A stretch of 64,000 nt of DNA from Utricularia gibba (GCA_002189035.1 NEEC01000017.1:2170001-2234000); one strand, 5' to 3'; shown: positions 49,736-61,910, counted from the first letter of the stretch. Numbers and translations: made by a program. Notes: generated by a model from the sequence alone, not told the origin.

Positions 49736-51977
49736 TCATGCCTTCCTGGGAGCCAGAGGTGTGCTGGATGGCGAGTCGTCTCTGCTTGGGCGTAGCGCCG
49801 TCGAGAGATCGCCGTCTTCTCCGGGCGAAACCACCGGAATCTTCACACTGGCACGCTCCATTTCCCTTTCGAGCTCATCTTCTCGCCTGAGAGCTGTGAA
49901 CTGCCCATCTAGTGATCTGGCTGCCGCTAGCCAGGCAAGCACGATTGCCAGGAGAATGCCTCCGAGGTACGGAGTGGAGTTCGCCAGTGAGCCGAAGCTC
50001 AGGATCATGAACTGCTGTATCAGAGCACCTCCCGACTTTCCGAGCGGATTGCAGACGACATCGATGGCGGCTTTTCCCTTAACCTGAAACCGAGGAACAG
50101 TTATGACATTGACAAGGGGTGAGTAAGAATGTGGGAAGAAGAAGAAACCTTTGTGTCCTCATCCAGAGGAATGTAAGCCATCTCCTTGCAGGGATCGAAC
50201 AAGCTGTACTTCGAACTCTTGCTGAAAATATTCTGCAACGCTCCAACATAGACGGCGGCTAGAAGCGGAGTCATGCCGAACTTTGCAAGGCCAGGCGCTA
50301 GAGGATCACCAAACAGGATGAGGGAGAAGAAGCCGACTCCGGTGAGCAGCAGCACGGTAGGTGTGATCGTTGCAGCCACGCCCCATCCATATCTACCGAA
50401 GATCCATTGGCTCAGGAGCATCATGGTGAAAGTTGCTATGCCAGTAGCTGTCGAAAAGTCTCCCATGAAGGAGGAGTATTCGTTCGGTGTTGGGAACTGT
50501 TACATTGCAACCATCAAAAGATAAACGACGAATTCGTAGAAACGACTCCGATATCGATCAAGTAGAAGCCAGTCCGTTTACCTGTGCTTTGAGCTTTGAT
50601 TTCCATGTAACCTCAACAAGGTTGATGCTGATACCGTAGGCAACGACCAAAGTAGCAAGATCCCTGATGTACTTTGAGGATACCAAGAACTTCAAGCTCT
50701 CCATTGTCCCCATTTTCGGCTTCTCCTGGAGAAGGGAAAGCCTTTGAATCATTTGTACAACCAATGTAAGGGAGCGAGCAAATTGTTGTCCAAAGGATAA
50801 AGTACCTTCTTTTTGTAAGTGCGAGTCGGCAGAGGAACATTGCGGTTCACCCACCAATACAGGCCGCAAATGGCCAGCCCCATAACCACCACTATGCTCA
50901 TCATCGCCTTGAGTGAAAGGGCCCAGCCGTCGACTCCAGGTCCGAGATTTTGCCTCAACTGGGAGAAGTATTTCACAGTGCGACCGGAGAAGATAAGAGC
51001 AACATTGGCTCCTAGGCCAAAGAGAGGATAAAATGTCTTGGCCTCCTCAACTGTAGTGATCTGAGAAACGAACAGGATCCAATCATGGAGTATTCAGCAC
51101 ACAACTACCAAGAATAAGCTGATAACATAAGATAACGGCATATATCTCATTGTCTTAATCAAACACACAGTTTTTCTTAAACGAAAATGATGACTACCTG
51201 ATTGGCGAAGCCCCAGAAGAGGACAGAGATAACCACGCTACCCCAGAGCTCAGCCATGACATAGAACAAGCAAAAACTCCAGATCCTCATGATAGCAAGA
51301 GGTCCAAGAAACCTCGGACCAAGAGCATGCAACAGCTTGTCTGCAAGGGCTGTGGGGTGGAAATAGTGGCTAAGGGGATACAACACAAAGCCAAAAGCAC
51401 CAAAAAAGGCTATGAAAGGAACAATAACAGAGTAAAAAAGAGCCTGCTTGGACAACACATTGGCAAGCTTTGTGTACAAGAGCATAAACCCTATAGCCAT
51501 AGGCAAATTCACCCATGTCTTTAGGAAAGGAATGATTTCGGCACTGGAGCCTTTGGCTGTTACCACCAAAACATCCTTAGTGTCCCTGAGAATTGTGTAA
51601 TTGAAAAGGATGCAGAAAAACATCAGCCCAAGAGGCACAATTTTCTTCAAAGTCGCCTGCTCCACACCCAGAAACTTGGGCGACTCCTTTTCTACAAACA
51701 GAGGCTCCCCATCAGCTGACGCAGAAGCCGCAGCCTCCGCTCGACAAACAAGATTTCCGCTCTTTCTTCCCGGTAACCGAGGATTCGCAACAAAGTATTG
51801 AAATTTGGAAAACCCACCACGCGAAAGAGGATTTCTACCGAGGGTTGGCGATTTCAACAAAGAATTCAAAGGACTGTATCTGTTCCTCAATTCACATGGA
51901 GGCTGCGCAATGAAAGCGCGGGTTTTTGGGTTCGACGGCAAAGAGAAAAGCCCTCTTGACTGTAGAACGGCTTGCAT
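49736..51977 (-). CDS. NTT1: Plastidic ATP/ADP translocase (NTT/AATP)
   Basis: Imports ATP into plastids in exchange for ADP and phosphate. Five exons give 624 aa, the usual length: 51198-51977, 50806-51060, 50582-50725, 50149-50496 and 49736-50083. A Ser/Arg-rich transit peptide (about residues 1-79) precedes a twelve-helix carrier: FFCILFNYTILRDTKDVLVVT, FKVGFVLYPL-like GFVLYPLSHYF, ELWGSVVISVLFWGFANQ, YGISINLVEVTWKSKLKAQ and the conserved CNPLGKSGG. No defects. In Arabidopsis NTT1 also lies next to MOT2. Confidence 0.95.
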
Positions 51978-53292
51978 ATTGTACTATCCCCCTTCCCCCC
52001 TTCTCAATGTTCCTCTACCAGAAGATAGGCTGCAGCCAAATCCAAGGGAAGAAGAGAGGTGAGCGCTGATGATAAGATTTGGTTACGAAGCCAAGGAGAA
52101 AAAGGTTTCTAGCCTAGCAAGGCAACTCACAAAAACATCTTAAATATCACGAAAAGCAAAAGGAAAATGCTATAAAAATACAAGCAGGACAAATGCGATC
52201 TTGATTCTTCGTAGAAGGCAACGGTGAGCAAAACCTCCACGACATGATCTTCCAAAACCCTTCATCTACCATGAAATAAAAGAAAAATAATCCTACCCCA
52301 CCAACAGTGACAGTGAAGAATGTAGTTCAAGGAAGCCGGGCTGTTGAGAAAAAAATGGGATTTTTGTGAACCTAACGCAGCGGAAGGTTCGGGGGATCTC
52401 GTGAGGAAGATGGTGGCCTAAGACTCCTGCATTATTTGACCAAACAATTCAAATCAAGGTCGAACAATCAAAAAGCATGTGGGCAATTGCTGCATTCAAA
52501 CAACGTATTTCGTAGTCGGTGGTGGCAAAACTTGACCTTTTCCAGAGCTTCTTTCCAATACTAGGAGCATCTTATCCAAGCCAGTTGAAAACTGAAAAAC
52601 CCTAATGTTGTGTTTCATACTCAAATTTAAATATACTCTAAAATATCCTAATAGATATAGATATGATGTTTGATTGATAAATTTAATAATTGTTTTATTA
52701 AATTTTTATTATTTTTTTAAATAAATAAAAATAATGTAAAATAAAAATGTTACATGAACTACATAAAAAGCTTAAATTATATATTTTAAAATAAAGAAAT
52801 ATCAAATCTAAATCACAATTCACGATTCTTTATAAATAATCGATCAAGTTCCTGCTTTAAATAGATTTTTTTGGGAAATCGGAAAAGAATCTTAGGAATA
52901 TACGCTTTCAAATCCACGTGGAGCATGGTGATATTTGGAAAAATATCTGCCATCACCTAGGGAAAGGTGATGCTCTTTTTATTTTTACTATATATTATTG
53001 AATATCAATCCATTCCAGCCAATGTTTTTAAATTTGAATTAATTTTCTAAAATTTAATATTTTAAATTTTGTGTACAAAAAAATTTGATCATTTTTTTTT
53101 CCAAATTCGGGTATGTGCTTTGTCTAAAAACAGTAAGGATGCATATATAGTGGAGAGCCTGTCTCAGGCATAGAGAAGCCTGGGATGCGGCCCACGTGTC
53201 GCCGGATGCATCCTTTCAGGGACACGGCTACGTCTATAAAATGAGACCCCCTTTCCGACGACAGATCATCGAGCATCGGAGAGATTACGAGA
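51978..53292. other. Spacer between NTT and the LEA-like gene
   Basis: NTT leader then about 600 bases of AT-rich DNA without coding content. A CCACGTGG palindrome lies at about 52916. The promoter of the LEA-like gene occupies the last 130 bases. Confidence 0.6.
53193..53241 (+). promoter_or_regulatory. ABRE plus TATA promoter of the LEA-like gene
   Basis: CACGTGTC (ABRE/G-box) at 53193-53200 and TATAAAA at 53235-53241, 52 bases before the ATG, with CCGAC (DRE-like core) just downstream near 53256. This arrangement is typical of ABA- and dehydration-induced plant genes. Confidence 0.7.
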
Positions 53293-53907
53293 ATGGAAGG
53301 CCAATTCAACAGTGCACTCGATAATGCATCTTCCCAAGCCCAAGCCCAGGTTTCTTCTGATCAGTGTGTTTATTTCTTTATTTCGTTTATCTGTTTAAAT
53401 GGCTCCGGTGCTGTTGGATCGCAGGCCAGGAGAGGGCAAGAGGAGCTTCAAGGTCAGCAGCAACTCGCTCAACCCAGAATGCAGGAGTCCTCCAAGAGGT
53501 AATTCTGCGAGCCTTTAGAGTTCAGATCAGATTGTGAAAGTGCAGTGCATGTGCAATATTATTGGATTGCTTTTACGTTTGGCGTGATACTGAAGACGGG
53601 GACCCAAGTGAAGAGCATGGCTCAGGGCGCGGCCGATGTTGGGGTGGGTGCGGCGCAGGGAGCCATGAGCCTTGCTCGTGGCGCAGCTCAGGGAGTAGCG
53701 AACGTGGCTCAGGGGACGGCGGATCTGGCTCAGGGGGCGGCCACCGCAGTCAAGAGCACTCTTGGGATTGACAATGCAAGCAGTGGCAATAACGCAGCTG
53801 CCGGAGCGGGCGCCAATGTTTCGGATATTCAAAGGAACATGGCGGCGGGATCGACCAACCCGGCGGAGACGGGGAACCATCCAAGCAACCCGGCGCCCGG
53901 AGCTTGA
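53293..53907 (+). CDS. LEA-like alanine/glutamine-rich stress protein
   Basis: Small hydrophilic protein with repeats of the type AQGAADVG, AQGAMSLARG, AQGVANV, AQGTADLAQG: a degenerate 11-residue amphipathic repeat seen in LEA proteins. No cysteine, little aromatic content and a Gly/Asn/Pro tail. Exons 53293-53349 and 53425-53498 are clear. The last exon junction is uncertain: the acceptor at 53596 gives the wrong phase, whereas AG at 53614-53615 (exon 53616-53907) keeps frame and gives 140 aa. The ABRE/TATA promoter supports desiccation or ABA induction. Exact subfamily unknown. Confidence 0.7.
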
Positions 53908-55206
53908 GAAGCTGGAAGAATTTATCAGTTCTTCACAGTGGAATAAGTTGAGTTTCCATTAGAGGGAATGGAGTGATTGTACTTGAACCCAATACTCCAG
54001 TTTTAAATAAAATTTGTTAGTGATTAATTGAAAAAAAATGCTATTTTTTTGATAAATTACATATTAGTCCAATTTTATAAAATTGGATTTTTGTAGGGGA
54101 GGCCCAACTCAATTGACGTAAAGCGTGGGTGTGGCCCATTACGCCCATTTGGGGAATGGGGGTATTATCGTCTTTGCAGAACCCTAACAGTCCGAGGCTC
54201 TCGTCATCCGGACCTCAACCGACGTCTTCCAACCCAGTTAATAATAATACCGTGAATCCGTCACCCATGCGCACTCTCATCAGCGTCGCCAATTTGCCGT
54301 CTCCTGCACGAGCTACCTGTGCTGTGGCGGCGGTGCGCCCGTGGATTCGCATTGCTGTTTGTAGGAACTGTTTGAGTCGAGAAAGTTACGGAGGGAGGAG
54401 CGTCTGACGACGTCGTGTCGGTGGAGGAAATGGGTATTCTGCATTCTGCCGTTCGTTTTTTTTTTTTTTTCAGTTTTTTGTAGCTGCTCTCAACTGTACA
54501 TGCAACTAGGTGATGAACCGAGATTTTTCGAGAAGAAACCATGTTTTTTGGCTATCAAGAAATCCTGCTTCTGTTGCTTCTTTTAGTACACTCGGAAGAA
54601 TGGAGGTTCGCCGAGATAGAGCTTGAGTCGTACATGAAGGCTGTCACCCAGGGAGCCCTGCTTTATCCTCCAAATTCGGCTCAGAGGAGGAAGAAGCTCT
54701 GAGGAGAATCCGATCGGATCATTGATGGAGTGACGAGTAGAAGTAGACGGAAAGATACGGAAACGCCCACGAAACGGCGAAGCTGGCGTGTAAGAGAATG
54801 CTCCCACCAATCACATAGCATAGCCAATGGCAAGGTGAAACAGGCTCAGCATCCTTCTGTAACTACCACCGAATGCTGAATCTGCAGCAAACGATGGTAG
54901 CTCTGTATTCATAGCTGTGTAAGCTTATTCTCATTCTGTTTCTGGTTTTCTCTGATGATTTCATTCACTTAGAGCTCTGGAATTTAGGTGAGTTAGATCA
55001 TCGCCTTCCATCAAAAGTATAGGAGCCTTGACTGTGAATTTTGTCCATGGATGATGCTGTATCTGGTACTCTTCTCTTCCAGTTTCCAAGCTTCCTGTGT
55101 TTCTACTGTTCGTCTTTTTATCTGCCAATTGGATGTGCGGCTTGTGGCTGTTGTCGATGCAGTGCCAATTTATATCTCCAAACGTCGTCCACTCATTGCA
55201 ATCGCC
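53908..55206. other. Spacer with promoter-like elements upstream of TTM3
   Basis: Near 54131-54190 lie GGCCCAT and AACCCTAA (site II and telo-box), a pairing common in housekeeping promoters. GC-rich DNA with open frames follows to about 54420 (an ORF at 54129-54407, and after an AG at 54364 a frame ELFESRKLRREERL). No protein was recognised. A strong donor (GTGAGT) at 54988 and an acceptor ending at 55162 suggest a 5' exon spliced to the TTM3 exon. Confidence 0.4.
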
Positions 55207-55815
55207 ATGGAAGTGGAGGTAAAGCTTCGGCTCCGCTCCTCCGGCGACCACCACCGACTCTGCACCCTACTCTCGCCCCACCACCGTCGCACCATGCTCC
55301 AACAGAATCTTTTCTTCGACGGACCCAATTCCGAGCTCTCATCCAACCTCGCGGCCCTCCGCCTCCGATTCTACGACCTCGATACCCGCTGCGTCCTCTC
55401 CCTCAAATCCAAACCCCAGATCTCCGCCGGAATCAGCCGCATCGAGGAGCAGGAGGAGGATATCGACCCCATCTTAGGCCGCCAGTGCGCTGCCGAGCCG
55501 TGGCGGCTCACACAGATCGAATCCTCCGATATTATCAGAAGAGTGAAGGAGGAGTTCAATGTGGTTTCCGATAGCTTGATTTCTCTGGGAGGCTTCAGAA
55601 ACGTGAGAGGCGTCTATGAGTGGAATGGACTGAATTTGGAAGTTGACGAGACGCATTACAGTTTCGGGAGCTGCTACGAAATCGAGTGCGAGACTTCTGA
55701 GCCCGAGCCTGCCAAGAAACTGCTCGAAGAAATGCTTCGGAAGAATGGTATCGAGTACACGTACTCTTCGGCGTCCAAATTCGCGCTTTTCCGGGCCGGC
55801 AAGATGCCAGACTAA
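55207..55815 (+). CDS. TTM3: Triphosphate tunnel metalloenzyme TTM3-like (CYTH domain)
   Basis: CYTH-fold hydrolase that cleaves tripolyphosphate with divalent metal. A single coding exon of 202 codons begins MEVEVKLRL, which contains the diagnostic ExExK motif. Paired basic and acidic residues along the tunnel strands follow: LRLRFYD, CVLSLKSK, EEQEED, EVDETHYSFG and YEIECET. The open frame continues upstream to 55051, but the ExExK motif is expected at the extreme N-terminus, so 55207 is the start. Arabidopsis TTM3 is translated from a transcript that also encodes CDC26; I see no CDC26 ORF upstream here. Confidence 0.92.
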   Translation: MEVEVKLRLRSSGDHHRLCTLLSPHHRRTMLQQNLFFDGPNSELSSNLAALRLRFYDLDTRCVLSLKSKPQISAGISRIEEQEEDIDPILGRQCAAEPWRLTQIESSDIIRRVKEEFNVVSDSLISLGGFRNVRGVYEWNGLNLEVDETHYSFGSCYEIECETSEPEPAKKLLEEMLRKNGIEYTYSSASKFALFRAGKMPD

Positions 55816-56236
55816 GACCACGGCCGCCGCCAGCCTGAGCACCCATCTTTCAGGCCAGAGTGCAGCATTCAATAAGCAGCTTTGATATTTATCCCTGTAG
55901 TCACCGAACTCAAAGCGAAACCCGCCTGCAAACTCCGAACAAATAAGTACCAGACAGGGCCTAGAGAGGTAGGTACTAAATACTAATCCTCCTTCGCATC
56001 TTCTTCTTCTTCATGGCCGTTATCATCGTTGGAATTATTACCTTCCACCCGATCATCAGAAAAGCCAAGTGTTTGAATAACAAACAAGTTAACAACATGC
56101 TCTTCGTCCTCCTAGCCGTATAGAGACAATGATGGGGCTTTCCAGCGAATTCCCAACACGCAAGTATAAGAATTGGGCTAAGTCAAGGGATCATTAAAAC
56201 TAACCCTCGTGTTACCTATTGTATATAACTTGCAAT
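55816..56236. other. Tail-to-tail spacer, TTM3 and DLN/EAR gene
   Basis: 3' regions of two convergent genes; an acidic-codon stretch near 55990-56030 has no ORF. Nothing else seen. Confidence 0.55.
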
Positions 56237-58407
56237 CTAGCTCACTCCGCAGATGACTTCAGGACACCGTGCTTCATCTTCGAACGGGATGTTTAAGTCC
56301 GGAAGCATCGTTTTTGAACGGGATTCAGGAAGTGGTTGATGCGGTAGAAGGCCGGTGGGGGAGGCGATCTGCGGTGAAGGTGCTGACTTTTGATGAGATG
56401 CCTCGGCTGTCGATGGGGATTCTTGAGGATGAAGCGGCTGAAGTTGGGCCTGTGCAGGTGAAATAAAAACATTGATCTCGACGTGGAAATGCATCTGAAG
56501 AACTAGAGAGGGAGAGAATGAAATGGAAACATTTACCTTCATTCTCTTTAACTTTTCATTGATTTCCATTTGCTCCTCTACCCGCATCCGTTGCCTACTT
56601 ATCTCCTAGTCAAAAAGAACAAAGGAGCATTGAGAAGGCAGAGATCAGATATATCATAAAGCCAGAGCCTTGGGCACAAGTAGAAATATACCTTCTTTAA
56701 CTCTCTTCTTTCCTTGAGTAGCGAACTTTCTTCTTCTCTAAGCTCTGATAAGGTCTGCTGTAAACAATCAAACGAATGAAGACATACAACTCAAGTCAGT
56801 TTCACAGGAGTATCATCAACAAAACGATACACATGAATGCAACTGCCATGTTCACCTTTTTCCTTCTTGAACTCTTTGAGTTGGCCTTCGCACTCTCACC
56901 CTGTAGCACCAAGTCAGAAAAGGCAAAAGCTATTATGGAACTCTGATGCGAACATAAACAAGAACGCAAGTTAGGTATCTACCATGGGATGCGTTTACAG
57001 GAAGCAAACGAGAACTGAAACAAAGCAGGAGAATTGGATAAAGAGGGAGTCAAGATACAACAGCGACTGAACAATTCACCATTCAAAACCCAAGAAAATA
57101 TCTTGATGGGCACCCACACAGAAGATCATCTGCCCGATTAGAGGGCAGTCTTATGCAGAAGTTTTCACCAAACTCAAATGAAATGTAAACTCAAAAGCAA
57201 CCCAATATCAAGCAATAGTTGGAAAGATGCTGATTGATTATTGTACAACAAGTTCACACTCCACGCATTCAACTTCCCATTCCGCAGATTAGAAATTCAG
57301 AACCAGGTATTGACAACCATGTAATACATACCACACAGTCAATTAAAAAGACAAGGCGCATTAAAGGAGGGGATGAATAATAGTTCTAGGCATGTAGGTA
57401 GTGAAGCTGGCTGTCACCTCCTTTAAAAACGCAGCCAAACTAATTGTTTTCTACCGTTTTAAAAATACCCAACAAATTCGATGCAGATCGCTTTCTTTAT
57501 CGCCCGCGCATTCATGGGACAGCAATAAAGTGAAGAGTGATGGGGAGGAGGAAGGAAAACGACGTCCCGGAATCATATCGTCCGCCCAAACGGCGTCAAT
57601 GTACATGATTGGGACATCCGATCCAAAATGGATATAATGCGCAGCGATAACACAACACACAAGACTGTTGATTACCGAAAAGCGGGTAGCTGCTAAGTTA
57701 CGAAGAGTGTCGTGGGGACGTCAATAATACGCAACACAAAAAGCAAGGGTGGGAGAGGGCATATCGGTCAACGACTCACACCCAGAGTCACCGGAAGAAA
57801 CAAGAGATAAAACGATGACTACTGGCTGACAAGGAGAAAGAGGAGGAGGCAATTGGATGAAGGTCACGCGTGGCAGTAAAAATCCATATTGCCCGGGGGC
57901 AGAAAAGTCAATTGACTCCAGCAACCGAATCACAGCTGACACACAACACGTCCCCCTCTAAATAGGCCATTAATAAAAAGCGGAGAAGAGGAGTATAAAG
58001 AAAGCGTCCGACGCAAGCCAACGGCGGCAGGGTACAGACCGGCCGACGCGAGTTTCCGGCATAAAAGAGGTCAGACTGTGAGTGAGTTCACGAACCTGAG
58101 ATCTCGCGGAAGCGGCACCGGCGCTCGGCTCTTCGTAGCATCCCGCGCCTCCGCCAGATCCACCGCTGAACGACGTAGCTCCGCTCCAGTTGAGCGGCGT
58201 GGTGGGACTGGCTCTGTGCGTCTCCTTCTTCAGGTTTCCGAGTAGCGAGAGAGCTCGTGAACGACGCTGCCGCACGCTCCAGTCCAGCGGCAACCTCTTC
58301 CGAGGCGGCGGAGGAGCAGCGGCGGTTTGGAGGCGGACAAGTAGGTCGACGACGAGCCTATCGTCCGTCATGGCGGCGCTGACCCAATCCTCGTCGGCGC
58401 TGCACAT
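56237..58407 (-). CDS. Coiled-coil protein with C-terminal DLN (EAR-like) repression motif
   Basis: An uncharacterised plant protein of 234 aa. Exons: 58096-58407, 56856-56900, 56692-56757, 56537-56605 and 56237-56449; intron 1 is about 1.2 kb. The N-terminus MCSADEDWVSAAMTDD then VVDLLVRL is followed by TTPLNWSGATS. Exons 2-4 form a basic stretch (KSSRRKK) and a heptad coiled coil (LSELREEESSLLKERRELKK). The C-terminus is Pro/Ser-rich and ends with LPDLNIPFEDEA, matching the DLNxxP type of EAR motif that recruits TOPLESS co-repressors. No complete bZIP basic region is visible. A repressor role is inference. Exon 3 has a CAGCAG tandem acceptor (one optional Gln). Confidence 0.8.
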
Positions 58408-58988
58408 AATCGCGGTCGTCGTTTCGTGTTTTCCTGAAGATAGGAGAGAGAGAAAAAGACCTGAAAACTGACGAGTGGAGAGAAAAATGAAGCTGCGATG
58501 GCGGTGACAAAGAAAATCGGGAGACCGGCCTTTATATATATTTCCAAATATCTCTATTATTTTTTTTTTACAAAAATAAATATAAATAACAAAATTCGTC
58601 ATTTATTCAGAGCAGGACAGGCGCGCCTGCCCCTTCATTCACACTCACGCACACGACATGATTTTCCTTTTCTTTTTTTTGTTTTCATTTTTTAATTTCC
58701 TTTTTCTGTGTGTGATTACAACGTTTTCGCTATGTTGGGCCTACTGGGCCTGATACTATATAAGGATGACCGATGTCAGCCCAGACCTTCAATCAAGCAG
58801 TTATTTTGGCTGGTCTTGGAATCTCCGGAGTTCGATTCCTCAGCTATGCGATCTTGAAATTCCTTGCGGTTTGCGCATTGAGCCGATTCAGCCTAAGTTC
58901 ATTCTACTCACCTCTTGCCTTGGTTGTATTGCTGCTACATCTAGCGAGAACTAACTAAGCGTGGGTCTGAATCGTATTGATCACGGCA
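58408..58988. promoter_or_regulatory. Divergent promoter region, DLN gene / TGD3
   Basis: Two TGGGCC site II motifs (58735-58750) are followed by TATATAA at 58757-58763, pointing to TGD3 transcription from about 58790 and a leader of about 200 bases. The left part serves the DLN gene. Short open frames at 58766-58954 and 58773-58958 begin before the expected start of transcription. Confidence 0.5.
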
Positions 58989-61492
58989 ATGATTTCTACG
59001 GTGGCGCCTTTTCCCAACTTTCCGATCAATACTCGGAGCCGTCTTGGCAGGCGGAAGAATGGGTGTGGTTTGCGTTTCCAGGAATCTGTTCCTGCATATT
59101 CGGCTTCCGGAATTGGTGAGAAGAACGGGAGGCGGGAGCGAATAGTTGCCGCTGCATCTGTCGGAGCGACCGAGGGTTTTACGTCGCCCAAGTTTATAGT
59201 AAGCACATGCAAATTCAGATTTTTATGTTGTTTTCAATTCGAATGGTTCGACTACTGAAACCGTGGAGCGCTAGGACTAATCTGAATTTGATGTGAACTG
59301 AATGTGAATACTTGATTCTGGATGCAATGTGGGATGGATTTTTATGCCATGAATATGCGAGCGAAGCAAATTGTCATGGAATTGCATGCTCATAATCATT
59401 TTGCTACATCCTATGTTTACTTTCTACTTTTCCAGACCGAATTTCGAATACATGATATGGGAGGTTTGGGCTATAGGTTTCATGCTTTGTTTTACTGGAA
59501 ATTTTATTCAGGGTGGTAATGAGACGGAAAATACGAGCGAAGAGGAAGATTCGACGGATGGGTCTGATGTGCTGATTGAATGTCGAGATATACACAAATC
59601 CTTTGGTGAAAAGCATATCTTAAGGGGTGTCAGCTTCAAGGTGGCCGCTTTCTGGTTGTCTTTCTTTGCTTCTGTTATTATTGAAACAATGGGTGAAAAG
59701 GGTCATAAATTGTTTGGTAACCTGCAGTTTGTTATTCAACGTATCTTGCATATATTGAAGGGAACCAGTGCTGTGTTGTAGATTAGACATGGGGAGGCTC
59801 TTGGGATTATCGGGCCATCTGGGACGGGTAAATCAACCATCTTAAAGATCATGGCTGGGCTTCTTGCTCCAGACAAGGTATAATCTATCATTTTTCAACT
59901 CAGCATAATCTGACATGGAACTTCAGAACTTGCCTTGTTCTCTACATACTGACTGAAAATGCGAATGAGTAGGGGGAGGTGTTGATACGTGGTAAAAGAC
60001 GCCACGGTTTGATCAGTGACGAGGAGATTTCTGGTCTTAGAATTGGATTGGTATGGTCATGAAACTACGTGTGCAGTGGCACTATTTTTTTTTTCACACT
60101 TTTCTTTCTGGGTAACAGGTATTTCAGAGTGCTGCTCTTTTTGACTCATTGACAGTTAGAGAAAATGTTGGATTCTTGCTGTAAGATATATAAAGGACTT
60201 TCCTTCATTTAAGCCTTCTATATTTCCAAGATTTATTGTTGTCTAACCACTCTGTTGCAGGTATGAGAACTCGGATATGCATGAAGATCAAATTGCTGGG
60301 CTTGTAACTGAGACGTTAGCTGCTGTTGGCTTGAAGGTGTGTGTGCGTTTTTTTTTTTTTTTTTTTTTTGAAGAATGACTTCCCATATTTATGCGCTCCT
60401 TAACGTTGGCTGCGAGCTAGCATGCTATTAATTTAACCGTTTAAAGTTACGGTTTAATGCTATGATGACATGATGTCTTGATTTTTCACGAAGCATGTAA
60501 AACACCAAATAGATTATATACACTACATATTGTCCAAAATAACCTGGACAGTTCTTGATGTTGGAAGCCTCCTGGAACGTTTTCAAATCCCACATGGACT
60601 ATCTTACTTTAATTATTTTCTGTAGGGAATTGAGAACCGTTTACCTTCTGAACTGTCCGGTGGAATGAAAAAAAGAGTTGCTCTGGCCCGATCCATCATT
60701 TTTGATACATCGAAGGACATTCTAGAGCCAGAGGTCCGGAATTTATTCTTTCGTTCGTTATTTCCCCAGCAGGACCACAATTCAGGAGTTACCTTCCCTT
60801 ATTTCATCTTTTATTCACGGTTTTAGCTTCTTTAAATTTCATGACTTCTTAACATTCTTCCAAAGTTAAATCCATCCGATTTAACTGATACGACCTTATG
60901 CTTTTTTTGTGAACGGTGAAAATTGGTTGCCCGCTCATACCCATGTCTTTCACTGATACTAGCAGGTTCTTCTATATGATGAGCCGACAGCTGGTCTAGA
61001 TCCAATTGCTTCCACAGTTGTTGAAGATCTTATACGTTCTGTCCATATGAAAGGTGAGGATGCACTTGGGAAACCTGGGAAGATTGCATCGTATGTAGTT
61101 GTTACTCATCAACATAGCACAATCAGGAGGGCAGTTGACAGGTAGTACCTTTTATTCATTGGCCTGGGTTTCTCATATTTTTGCTGTGCCCCCACTCCCT
61201 GCATGATAAATCTTCACTGTGATCTGTTACGTTGGTTGTCTTTTTTGCTAGTTACATATTGTGAGAATAACGATTGTGCTGTTTTCATATGCGTAGACTA
61301 CTATTTCTGTATGAAGGAAAAGTCGTATGGCGAGGCATGACTAATGAATTCTCCTCCTCAACAAATCCAATTGTTCAGCAGGTAAACCTCATTGGGTGTG
61401 TTTAGAAATGCTTTTGGTTAATATTTTGTGTGTAAAATGAACCGTGCTTTCAGTTTGCATCTGGGAGCTTGGATGGACCGATTAAGTATTAG
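58989..61492 (+). CDS. TGD3: TGD3, ATPase of the chloroplast lipid importer
   Basis: ABC ATPase (ABCI13) of the TGD1-TGD2-TGD3 complex that moves lipid precursors from ER to thylakoid. Ten exons give 352 aa: 58989-59198, 59512-59640, 59782-59877, 59973-60050, 60119-60180, 60261-60336, 60626-60733, 60966-61141, 61297-61381 and 61454-61492. A transit peptide with [10 protein letters not shown] precedes an acidic linker ([14 protein letters not shown]). Walker [11 protein letters not shown]-loop [13 protein letters not shown], signature [14 protein letters not shown], Walker [14 protein letters not shown] and the switch histidine VVTHQH are intact. No membrane domain, as expected. Confidence 0.95.
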
Positions 61493-61910
61493 TTGGGGGA
61501 AAGCTTGTACTTTAGGACGATAGGCTTACAAAGCCAATGTACGATGGGCTTAATGCAAAGTAAGTAGCCAAGAAAACATTAGGTGCATGGTAAACGTTGG
61601 CGTCAAACGCAGCCAGGTTAGTTCTCTCCATTCCGCACAGCTGAACATTATGGTGGCAGAAGGGAACCAGGATTTCAGACATTTTGTGCACACAGGCATC
61701 TTCTCTGAGAGGCGTAGGAGAGGATATAGGTGGTCAGCGATGACACATTGAGTCTTAGGTATTGTAAACTATTATTCACTTCTGAAATATGTATGGTTAT
61801 ACTCATCAAAATTTGTGCAGTGAGAATTTGCGCGAAATCTATGTCAAAACATACTAAAAAGTGTGAGGGGGCATTGACCCCATTGGACATGTAGCAGCAA
61901 GACTTTGCTT
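61493..61910. other. Tail-to-tail spacer, TGD3 and CLAVATA2
   Basis: 418 bases of 3' regions from two convergent genes; nothing coding was recognised. Confidence 0.6.

Noticed and set aside
55051-55206. Upstream extension of the TTM3 frame (254 codons)
   Set aside because: Would bury the N-terminal ExExK motif behind an unrelated hydrophobic stretch; this stretch also contains a likely intron end at 55162.
58773-58958. 61-codon hydrophobic ORF before TGD3
   Set aside because: Its ATG is only about ten bases after the TATA box, before the expected transcription start, and no family is recognised.
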